Assembly: GCA_024195265.1 (NCBI GenBank)
Contig: JAJLRJ010000010.1
Coordinates: 1,365,282 to 1,429,281 of the forward strand
Source of the DNA: Dendrophyllia cribrosa
Lineage: Eukaryota > Cnidaria > Anthozoa > Scleractinia > Dendrophylliidae
DNA length: 64,000 nucleotides
Direction: 5' to 3'
Shown: positions 24,920 to 34,494 of the stretch, piece after piece
Position numbering within the stretch: the stretch's first letter is position 1
Layout: each line of letters starts with the position of its first letter
The notes under the pieces: generated by a model
What the model was told of the DNA's origin: nothing
Seen by the model: the letters and a program-made list of their open reading frames with translations, nothing else
The model's database searches: none
Position numbers and translations under genes: made by a program

Positions 24920-27900
24920 TTTTAGCGATGCAGTTGTTAATATACAAATAGCTCAAGAGTTTTTTGGGTAATTATTGTAGTTACAGAAAAACTTGAACCT
25001 GGATTTAAATTGATAATATCAAACTGGCATGTCAACACCACTGCGAACGATAAAAAGTAAAATTAAGAAAAACAGAACCTGTAAAATGCTGTGTAACAAC
25101 TAAAATATATTTGTGTAGCAAACCAATTAAGATTAAACATATAAGTGCATTTGTTTGTTTGTCTCACCTTGGAATTTGCAAAGTGTCTGGACACAGTAAG
25201 TTGCTCATGTACAGTCAAAAGACCTTTTCCAAAGTGCTGTAAAATTTCTCTGTAAGAAATGAAATCAAACTTTTTAGAGCAATTATAATTATGTTGCTAG
25301 GGGAGGGGTGTATGTATAAAATAGAGCATTTCTATGATTACAAAATAATTGATAATAATATTATAACTTTGCAGCTTGGAAAATATCCAACACTCTTCAC
25401 TGACTCTGACTCACTGACACTGGAAGGACTAATCAACCAACACGCAAGAAACATTGAGATTGCAGATGGCATTGCAATAATAATACATAGCCAATATCTA
25501 CTAAAATCATAAAACATTCACCTGAAACGGCTGGCGGGTATCCTGCCGGAATTGTCCTGATCAGCCCTTTGGAATTCTGATTTGATGTCTTCATATTTCT
25601 GTTCTAAGATCTGTTTGATTTTTGGGAGGATGAACCGGATGTTTGCCTGTGGGAATTCGGGGGAATGTTTCTCCATGTACATTACAGCATACTCATCTGC
25701 ATCAATCAGGATAAACTTGTATTTATGGAATTCCACATTTGCACCAATGTACAAGTCCTGTGAAGAAAGAAGCAAGGAGTTAATCCACCTAGCTGGAATT
25801 TTTGTTCCCGGCAGGGGGCGGGTACTCTGTTTACTTTTCTTTCCTCCCAGCTTCAAAAAGATGGGTAGAGGTAAGTTGAAGTCTTTAAGAGAGAGGGGCA
25901 GCAGTATGTAAATTGAAGTATTTCCTCCCAGCTTCAGAGAGGGGCAGAGGTAAGTTGAAATCTTTCCTCCCAGCTTCAGAGAGCGGCAGAGCTAAAATGA
26001 AGTCTTTCCACCAAGCTTCAGAGAGAAGGCAGAGGTAAGTAATGAAGTATTTCCTTTTATCCTGTAGCTTAACTGCGCGTGCAGAGGTAAAGTTGACGTC
26101 TTTCCTCTCAGCTTTGCTGGTCATTTTCACTGCTTACATTCACTATTACATGTACATATTCTACTCACTTGAGCAACAAAATAATTGATGCCATCAGCTT
26201 TCTTGATTCTTCCTCGCTCCAAAAACCTTCCACCCAATATACCAGAATTTCTCTGAGGTGGTTCAAACACGAGGATTGTGTCATCTGAGAGGAAGTATGA
26301 GATGATAAACCTGAAAAAAAATTAATGCAATGTTATTAATTCCCTGTCGAAAGAACCAGTGAAGCAACAACCTCAGACAAAACTGTTGACAGTTCCATAG
26401 ATCTGTTTTGCAATTTAGCAACATTTCTTCATAACCTAACACACTTGAACAAACTTGCTTATTTCTTCCACAAACGGATGGCAGTTAATTATGTTGGGTA
26501 CCTTCTATCCACATCAATTGGGCGGGTTGTGTCAAGTCGGGAAACAAAACGAAGAACATTGCTCTCCAGGCCATGTCTGCAAGAGTAAAAACAACAACAA
26601 TGATTTCTTATCTAAAACATGGCAGAGTCCTCATCGTTCAACACACTGTAGTAATAGTCTGTTGAAAACATTTGTAAATTTAAGTGTGGATGAAATCCTA
26701 CAGTGTGACAATTCAAATAAAAGCTACATGTGCTGAGCATGACTTGTCTGTGGTACTGTTTATTATGCTGTACAAGGTGGTTCTAACTTTTGAGTGTGTC
26801 AATGAAATCCTAATAGAGGTGAAACCATTCAAATAAAAGCTATTGAGCATGCAATACCCTCCTTATTATCAATAAGGTTCAAAATTTATTTTAGATTATC
26901 TTATCACTTTTGAACTTGCTCAATCTTGGCAGTAAAATGTTGTAAAATGTTGGTTGTGATGGTGGTAAACCCAACTAACAGTATCTAACAAAATCATCTG
27001 ATTTGCCAGATCAACTACATGTACACGTATAATTTTATTTAAATTCTCACCTGTCTTTCTCCATGAACTTCTTAAAATCTCGTCGAGTAGGCTTGGGCCT
27101 AAGGCTGAGACATGTGGCAAGTGAATCTTCTTCAGAGCCAAATCCATTATAAGGGGGGATCTCACGGGACGGCAAGGACTGTGGAGCAGCTTTGTAGTTG
27201 ATATTCTCAAACTCCTCTGTGCATGAAAACACCACAGCAACAATGTAGTTTAAAATGTAGTTTAGTTCAAAATGATTTCAACCTAGGTCAATTTGTTTCA
27301 ACGTAGAGGTTAGGGTGAAAGTTAGAGTGGAGTCTGGGACTAATAAGTATTGATACCAACACATATGGAGGAATTTGGAATGATCACCTGTGTGGTCTAG
27401 TGGATGAGGACATGGACTTAAGATTTGGAGGTCAAGAGTGCAATTTCTGATAAGCAAGTAATTTAAGAGAAGTCAAAAGGAAGTCAAGGGTGGAATAGAA
27501 GTCGGGGGGTGGGGTAACATGAAATAGGGAAGTAGAGGGGAGATCTGGAATTTTTTTTTTCTTTCATCATTCTTTTTAGAATCCCCCCCACAAAAAAAAG
27601 GCAAAGCCCAGTTTTTTGTTACCAAACCCCCCACCCAAATAACTAATACCTTTTTAGACACTTGATAATAAACTAGTTTGGGAGGGGGGGGGGGGGGGGT
27701 ATTTAATTTCAGGCCTCATTAATGGGGACTTATTAGAGAGGGGGGCTTAATATAGAGAGGGGGCTTAATATAGAGGGGGGTTATTAAAAATCTTAAAACA
27801 CTGTTTTCTTTATTCAACAGTTTGACTTGACAAATTGATTGACCTAGATTAAAATCATTTTGACCTAAAATTCATTTCAAACTACAACAGCAACAATGAA

Positions 27901-30900
27901 ACATTTGTGAATGTTTTACATTCCCTAAAGGAAGTGAAGCAATGGGCTCTCTATGAAAGAGATTTGGGCTTCATTGCCACTTGTTTTGTGTATTTTTGAA
28001 TTTGTTGTGGCAAATAAATAAACAGGGAAATGCTAATTTGATGACAGAATCTTTAAGCTTCGTGATAGTAAATAAATACCAAACAAAAAATATTAATGAC
28101 TTACGAAGTCCATATTTTGACTTGTAGTACTCCTTTGTGAACTCATCGCAGTCACAGATAAGTAATTTGCGGCCCCACGCATTGATAACGGAGCCTATTG
28201 TAAAGTCGCTGTCATGATAATATTCTGTATGAACTGCACCAGTCTGATAAGCAAGAAGACAATGGATTTAATATTTTTATTTATTCCAATAACCTTCTAA
28301 CAAAGGTAAAAACTAAGGTTCCTAGGAAGATCATGTAAATATGATACGATTTCGTGTATAAATAAAGATTGATGATGATGATGAGCCAACAAATGAATAT
28401 GATACAATTAGACACCTCCCCCCTCTCCTAGACATTTTGCTCCACTGCCCCCCCCCCCCCCCCCCCCCCACATACACACCCTGCACCCAGCTACCCACCC
28501 TCCCCTCCCTCCAATGCCATCCCCATGGATACGGCAGGTGACCTTTACATATCTCAGGCTAAATGTCAACAGCCAATCGACTGAGTGAAATTTTGCATAA
28601 TTTCTACGTCAGTCGCCCAGTCCGCTGTAACTTGTTCCTGAGCTTAAAAGCAACTTGCCTTCAGGCTATCGAGGATCCATCTTCCACCATGTCCCATAGG
28701 TCCAAACACATTCAACACAGTTCTTCCAGTAATCTCTCCTGGTTGTCGCAATGGTGTAGGTTCCTGAATTAACAAAAGAAAAACACTTTTAAATTATTAG
28801 TTCAGATACCATAAAAAAGAGTACAAAAACAGAAATACACCTCCATTGTATTTCCAAAAATAGGTGAAGGGGTTCAAACCTTTGGTAGTTTCTGTCGCCT
28901 CAGGAACATGGGTACAGCATCCCGACCACTGTTGTTTGGAATCTTCTCACCAATCTCCACAGTATCGTCAGCAAGAAAATAATGCAACTCCATTTCACGA
29001 GCATCACCAAACATGCTAAAAAACACCAATGAGTTGAGTTACAGACCTGACCCCAACCGAAATTTTGTGAAATTGACTCCTACAAAGGGGGGGGGGGGGG
29101 GGGGGGGGGAGGAAAAGGTTCATCCACTTAAGAGAACAAATAGTTTATTGGAATGAAAATAAACTAACCTGTCACAGTCATCCCACAAACAAAAGAATCT
29201 CAACACATTACGATCAAATTGCAGAAACTGTTTTAGGGTGTCCTCTTTTTCATATGGTCGCAAAGGCTGCATGCTCTCAACCAACTAAAGAACATAATAC
29301 AAAATGTTACAGAAGATAAGTATTGAGGAGAATATGTTTACATACATTGTAACAATGGATAATAAACAGTTAACCCTTTATTAACACCCAAGAATGTTAA
29401 AGATAAAAATTCATATAAAATCCCAAATTTCATATTGTAAAATATTGAGAACCAAGTGTAACCATGCAAAAATACTGGCAAAGAGGTTTTATTTGAATGG
29501 TCACACCATAGGATTTCATCCACAGACTCAAAAGTTAGAACAAATGGTACCATGCAAAAGTTACTGCTGAAGAGGTTTCATTTGAATGGTCACACCATAG
29601 GATTTCGTCAACAGACTCAAAAGTTATAAACAAATATGGTACCATGCAAAAGTACTGCTGAAGAGGTTTTATTTGAATGGTCACACCATAGGATTTCATC
29701 AACAGACTCAAAAGTTAGAACAAATGGTACCATGCAAAAGTACTGCTGAAGAGGTTTTATTTGAATGGTCACACCATAGGATTTCGTCCACAGACTCAAA
29801 AGTTAGAACAAATGGTACCATGCAAAAATACTGCTGAAGAGGTTTCATTTGAATGGTCACACCATAGGATTTCGTCAACAGACTCAAAAGTTATAAACAA
29901 ATATGGTACCATGCAAAAGTACTGCTGAAGAGGTTTTATTTGAATGGTCACACCATAGGATTTCGTCAACAGACTCAAAAGTTATAAACAAATATGGTAC
30001 CATGCAAAAGTACTGCTGAAGAGGTTTTATTTGAATGGTCACACCATAGGATTTTGTTGACAGGCTCAAAAGTTAGAACAAATGGTACCATGCAAAAGTA
30101 CTGCTGAAGAGGTATCATTTGAATGGTCACACCATAGGATTTCATCCACAGACTCAAAAGTTAGAACAAATGGTACCATGCAAAAGTACTGCTGAAGAGG
30201 TTTCATTTGAATGGTCACACCATAGGATTTCGTCAACAGACTCAAAAGTTATAAACAAATATGGTACCATGCAAAAGTACTGCTGAAGAGGTTTTATTTG
30301 AATGGTCACACCATAGGATTTCGTCAACAGACTCAAAAGTTATAAACAAATGGTACCATGCAAAAGTACTCCTGAAGAGGTTTTATTTGAATGGTCACAC
30401 CATAGGATTTCATCCACAGACTCAAAAGTTAGAACAAATGGTACCATGCAAAAGTACTGCTGAAGAGGTTTCATTTGAATGGTCACACCATAGGATTTTG
30501 TCAACAGACTCAAAAGTTAGAACTACACTACATGTCTCCATAATTGACTCTGGGAGTGAAAGGACTGACCTGTTTACGATGTTCAGTGTATGGATCGCCT
30601 GGGATGCTTTCCGGGTTGTTGGTTCGAACTCCCAGTTTGCGAAGGAAATTGTGAGTGAAATCATCACATCCCTATAAACAAATCAAGCCAAATAAGTTAG
30701 TCTCGTTATCTAACAAAATCTGTTATTTTTTGAGAAAAATAAGCTGTAAATCATGCTTATACTTACAGTGATCTTAAATGTGCGGGAGTACAAGGTGATT
30801 TCTTGACCAATGTTAAAGTTTTCCACTGTGTAAAACTGTTCGTCATTTGGTGGAGCGAGTGGAATGCGATGACGACGAATCAAGGTTCCTGTTGGGAACA

Positions 30901-33900
30901 AAGAGTAATTAATCAGTCAATGTTAATATACACAATAGAGGACAAAAAAGACAAAATGGTGGGCCAAATTGGGTGGGGAATATACTGGCAAGGCTCAGAT
31001 AAACCCATCAACTGGCTAAACCTCTGGATGAGTGGCCTCGGTACACAGAGAGGCTGCCTCGTGCCTATACTAAAAGGCAGACGTCGTTGCTGGCATAATG
31101 TCCTGGGGACAAGTTTACCCAGTCAAGAATAAAATACAGTGTATGTCCCCTCCCTGACGGGACTTCAGCACAGGGTTAAAGAGTTATTTATCATTTAAAG
31201 TGCCCCTGTGATCAAATTTTTGATTTTCATTTTTTTACATTTTCGTGTACTATTAGACTTTCTTACTCATCTTGCCAAATTTCAATCCATTACGAACATC
31301 AGAAGCCATTTTATTTTAACATTCATTTCCGAGAATTTACGGCCGCCATTAATCAACCTTGTTCCAAGGCTTGGTTGCGAATAGGATAAAGTGACGTCAA
31401 AGACACAAACATACCTCACGGGTTGAAATTATAATAACAATCAGCATAGAAAATTGCACGAAGAACAAGTCCAAAGTTTTGGTTGCTTTTCGCGTGATTT
31501 TCAATACTTATTGTTATTATAATTTCAACCCGTGAGGTATTTTTGAGACTTTGACGTCACTTTCTCCCATTCGCAACCGAGCCTTGGAACAAGGTTGATT
31601 AATGGCGGCCGTAAATTCTTGGAAATAAATGTTAAAATAAAATGACTTCTGATGTTCGTAATGAATTGAAATTTGGCAAGATGAGTAAGAAAGTCTAATT
31701 GTACACGAAAATGTAAAAAAATGAAAATCAAAAATTTGATCACAGGGGCACTTTAATGTGTGATATAAAAATTATACTCATGAAAAATAAATGTTTGAGA
31801 CTGTCTTCACACACAGTACTTTGACATACCTTGTGGAATTCCACTATTTTCAACTTTGCGTTCAATCACCTGAATGCTGTCATCTTCCAGATAGAAGTAG
31901 ATTTTGCATCTGATATAAACAGAAAAAATCATTTAGTCACCAAACAGAACTTTTATACTAGAGTCAATTCACTTCAATATGCTTGATGGGCCCTGCTGGT
32001 CATGAAAGGAGAGGCACTGTTAGGGTAAATCCCGAGGGAGTGCGGGTGACTCCGGCATATAAAAATGACGGGTTGGTCGTTGGAATTGTTCGAAAAACAC
32101 TCTAAAAGGGACCAGAATCTTGTTGATGGGTGTCGCTCAATGGCTTTTTACCCCTAAGAGGTACCAATATTCTAAATTTCCTGTAATATTTTTTTGGCTG
32201 ATCAATACCCCAAAAGGTGCCATGATAATAATTCTAATGGTAGTCGTTTTGGAATTTAGTACCCTAAGTGGTACCAGTGGTACCAATCTACAAATTGTGA
32301 CCATTTAAAAGGGCACGCAAGCAACCCCATTATTTTTATATGTAAATGGTGACAAGCAACATGGTGTGGAAACAGTGAAATGAGAATTACAAACGACAAG
32401 CGAAGATTCCATGAAATTGCAAACTGACAAGGTTTGAAATCGGAGTGGGGCCACGGTGAAAAGTATGTATGTATATATGTTGTAGTTCAAAATGAATCTT
32501 ACGTCAAAATGATTTCAAACAAGTTTAGTTTTGATTTTCTTTTGTTCCAGATTAATTGACATAATCCTAAGACAAAGAAAAAGTACAAATCAAATAGTTT
32601 GAAATCATTTTAACCTGAGATCATTTTAAACTACAACATATATACACTCAAAAGTACATGTATATATACTCAAGAGCACAATATTAGAATACGCTATAAA
32701 CTTGTCTTTCTTTTCTTGCTCAATGACCTATAAGAAAAAAACTCACAATCTAAATTTCTCACTAACAAGGCTACCAGAAACAGATACAGTACTTTCTAAT
32801 CCTGTATTGCTCCTCTCTTTTCTCGTGCACAGCCTCTTGGAAGTAAGCATCAAAGCACAATACCTGCATTTCAAAGATTAGATAAACAAGACAATTAACA
32901 ACTAATGCAATTGCACAATTTTAATAACCAATAATTATTATATATTGTGTGAAAAACTAAGGGCGAAATACATCTACCGGTAAATGTTAATTTACATGTA
33001 CCAATTTATCAGCTCGACTTGTTGGCCACGATAAATGGGGAAGTCATGTTAGTTTGGATCACACTTTCATCCATATCACTCGAATGCTATTATTAGACAA
33101 ATCTCTTTTTATGAAAGGATCCTTTTTTGGTTCAATTAGCTTTGTTTTATGTCTGCCAATTTTCTACAAACAAACGGTGATGTATATGTATGTTTGGTAG
33201 CTTTTTCATTCACAATCCAAGCCAGACACGTGAAAATCTGTGGGGATGCCACAGAATTTTCCAAATCAGGCCAACTGTTAGTTGGAGTCGCGGGCACATC
33301 GGACGCCATTCACACATTTTGATGCACTTACCAATTATTGTGGCCGACAAATTGGGCTGATAAATCGGTACATGCAAATTAGCCTTAATGGAGGTGTCTG
33401 TCTTCAGGAGATACTACATGTACAGTATACAAAACTGGAGTATGGCAGGGACCTAGATTATATGTCCATTACAATAAGGTGTCTGTCCAAGAATGGTACT
33501 CATTACAAAACAGTTGACTGTATTTAACAGCATTTTTCTCACATAAGTTGCAAAGACCACTTGTAAAAGTGACGTTTTTCTTTTAGCTTTATCTGCAAAT
33601 TATCCACTGGCCAACGTTAACACTACCATCCATTTGTTTTATTTCACAAAAATCAAGCTTAAGCTTATATTAATCTTATTATTACATGTATTTTTTTTCT
33701 TTAAAAATTTTATATAAGCTCACCTGTCTATCAAATGCAACCCAAGCAGGCGCCTCTCCGCCGATTCCTTTTGGATAAGCACTATGTCTTGGTTTTAGCT
33801 TTTGTCCCGGCAAAGGATCACCACCTGAAGAAACATTTGAGATGAGATTTTACTAAATCAGGTTTATGAGTTGACCAAATGATATCAGTGCCCATATGAA

Positions 33901-34178
33901 CGCTTCAAACATCACAGGAATGAACGATTTGCATTTTTTTAACTGTTCATAGCTTACCGATTCCACTTTTATCCTCCCCAACATATACCGAGACATCATT
34001 CCGATAATCAAATTGATGTGACTTGTGAAATTTGGTTTTTCCAATCTGTCGAAAGAATAGATTCAAGCAAGTTTTACGACGAAACGTTCTGCTGATCAAC
34101 TAAATTCAGTTGTCATTCCATGCTTTCACTTCATACCTTTCGGTCAAAAACTTGGCCTGGGATGAAAGGGAGAGCCAT
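22391..34178 (-). CDS. EFHC2: EF-hand domain-containing protein 2 (DM10 ciliary protein), complete, 20 exons
   Basis: Exons, 5' to 3': 34178-34137, 34045-33958, 33824-33724, 32863-32793, 31909-31830, 30888-30767, 30671-30570, 29284-29169, 29015-28880, 28763-28659, 28243-28105, 27216-27051, 26576-26502, 26310-26169, 25757-25522, 25249-25168, 24009-23894, 23488-23322, 22646-22597, 22468-22391. All junction phases agree. The total is 2214 nt, or 737 aa, close to the 749 aa known for the vertebrate protein. It starts MALPFIPG, as in that family. Three DM10 domains lie near residues 75-180, 218-360 and 428-525. Diagnostic phrases are [31 protein letters not shown] and [12 protein letters not shown], which favour EFHC2 over EFHC1. 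One EF-hand loop (D561-x-D563-x-S565-G) has Arg at position 12 in place of Glu, so calcium binding is doubtful. Family knowledge: EFHC proteins are inner-lumen proteins of ciliary doublet microtubules. Exon 10 uses a GC donor. Intron 7 is almost entirely a MITE. Confidence 0.96.
23581..23900. mobile_element. G-run bordered GGTACC-type repeat in EFHC2 intron 17
   Basis: Begins with a run of about 14 G followed by TGACTCCC and contains CCCCTAAGAGGTACC, CCCCAAAAAGGTACC and TTTTGACCCCTAAAAGGTA. The same succession of phrases occurs at 32020-32330 and 47961-48147. Non-coding dispersed element; the boundaries are approximate. Confidence 0.55.
24150..24960. other. EFHC2 intron 16 segment, GC-richer, unclassified
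   Basis: A GC-richer block inside the 1.16-kb intron, with no host exon. It contains an X-box-like site GTTGCCATGGAAAC (24319-24332, one mismatch in the second half site) and several CCATGG palindromes. It may be an old transposon, but I find no termini. Confidence 0.35.
25841..26115 (+). repeat. About 55-bp tandem repeat whose units look like micro-exons
   Basis: About six units in EFHC2 intron 14, in the antisense (+) direction. Each has a pyrimidine tract ending CAG (TTTCCTCCCAG), an 18-20 nt core (CTTCAGAGAGGGGCAGAG) and, in several units, GTAAGT. Good acceptor plus donor pairs flank 25851-25870 and 25932-25949. Others have a degraded donor (CTAAAA) or acceptor (CCAAG). The upper boundary of the array is 54 bp from the exon 14 donor. 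Confidence 0.6.
26675..26865. repeat. Two copies of the CTGTACAAGGTGGTTCTAAC repeat
   Basis: Two copies of a ~106-bp unit (GTGGATGAAATCCTA..., CATTCAAATAAAAGCTA...). It is the sister subfamily of the 88-bp unit in the TTAA MITEs and matches 49990-50110 and 55115-55527. Lies in EFHC2 intron 12. Confidence 0.55.
27243..27888. mobile_element. GTAGTTCAAA-type foldback with a nested G-rich insert
   Basis: Ends TGTAGTTTAGTTCAAAATGA and TTCATTTCAAACTACA face each other, with matching inner blocks CCTAGGTCAATTTGT / GATTGACCTAGATT. The middle (about 27450-27800) is G-rich and contains the TTATTAGAGAGGGGGGCTTAATA family (opposite strand of the 3795 repeat). Lies in EFHC2 intron 11. The relatives at 32479, 46690 and 56892 are short and have no insert. 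Confidence 0.5.
29087..29110. repeat. G homopolymer tract
   Basis: About 23 consecutive G in EFHC2 intron 8. Similar C or G runs occur near 28449-28469, 46027-46049, 49646-49668 and 27681-27699. All are intronic, and their lengths are unlikely to be accurate. Confidence 0.8.
29374..30564. mobile_element. TTAA-type MITE A with 12 internal 88-91 bp repeats
   Basis: The left end is TTAA then CCCTTTATTAACACCCAAG. The right end is GACTCTGGGAGTGAAAGG, the inverse of the left TIR as judged from copies B and C, with the right TTAA mutated (ACTGA). The interior is 12 head-to-tail copies of a unit containing GGTACCATGCAAAAGTACTG and GGTCACACCATAGGATTT; units of 88 bp carry TTAGAACAAATGG, those of 91 bp TTATAAACAAATATGG. 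It fills about 93% of EFHC2 intron 7 and ends 5 bp from the exon 7 donor. Confidence 0.75.
31195..31756. mobile_element. 562-bp foldback MITE flanked by TTAA
   Basis: Long arms of about 245 nt, starting TTAAAGTGCCCCTGTGATCA and ending in the inverse GGGGCACTTTAA, separated by about 70 bp. The arms differ by scattered substitutions. They contain GGCCGCCATTAATC and GTGACGTCA in both copies. The TTAA at each edge fits a TTAA target duplication. Lies in EFHC2 intron 5. A lone relative of the end (TTAAAGTGCCCATGACG) occurs near 37587. Confidence 0.75.
32020..32330. mobile_element. GGTACC-type dispersed repeat, second copy
   Basis: Contains CCCCTAAGAGGTACCAATAT, CCCCAAAAGGTGCC and GTACCAATCTACAAATTGTG in the same order as the copy at 23581. 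Lies in EFHC2 intron 4. No coding potential. Confidence 0.55.
32479..32637. mobile_element. GTTGTAGTTCAAA foldback
   Basis: GTTGTAGTTCAAAATGA at the left and TTTTAAACTACAAC at the right are inverted, extended outward by TATATAT / ATATATA. Members of the same family at 46690-46833 and 56892-57020 show a similar size (about 130-160 bp) and inner TTTCCTTTGTTTC / CAAAGGAAAA pairs. Confidence 0.65.
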
Positions 34179-34494
34179 GGTTGTTTATACAGCTAAATCT
34201 TCTCTGTTTCTCTGAAGGTTCTTTTCTGAATCCAAGATGTCTTCCTTGTTGCTATATACGGCCCGTCGCTATGATTTGTAGGTTTACCATAGCAACGGGT
34301 TCCAAATCTTACGTCAGTTTTGATTGGCTAAAATCATTCTATTCTTCGTATTTCAGCCAATCAGAACTTGGATTAGAATACGGTAATTCTCCCGCGAACT
34401 CAGTTTGTTTGCTGTTACTTGCGAATTTTGTGGATATCTACTCGTTGTAGTTACTCAAGATTTACGCACAATAGAAAATGTAGATGAGAGATCG
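34179..34494. promoter_or_regulatory. Head-to-head promoter of EFHC2 and the CAP-Gly gene
   Basis: Only 316 bp separate the two divergent start codons, and no repeat interrupts the interval. It contains the X-box-like site at 34283-34296, a second GTTGCTATATAC half-match near 34248, and CCAAT boxes in both orientations (ATTGGC near 34322, CCAAT near 34358). No TATA box is obvious. Confidence 0.6.
34283..34296 (-). promoter_or_regulatory. X-box-like RFX site
   Basis: TTTACC-AT-AGCAAC on plus (GTTGCT-AT-GGTAAA on minus). One half site (RGYAAC) is perfect and the other (GTNRCC) has one mismatch, with the standard 2-bp spacer. Known biology: RFX factors drive ciliary genes through X-boxes, usually within a few hundred bp of the start. 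EFHC2 is a ciliary gene, which makes the site plausible; its action is inferred. Confidence 0.55.

Noticed and set aside
29338..30667. Open frames reading [20 protein letters not shown] and similar, on both strands
   Set aside because: They are translations of the 88-91 bp minisatellite in MITE A (and of MITE B at 43.7-44.7 kb), not genes.
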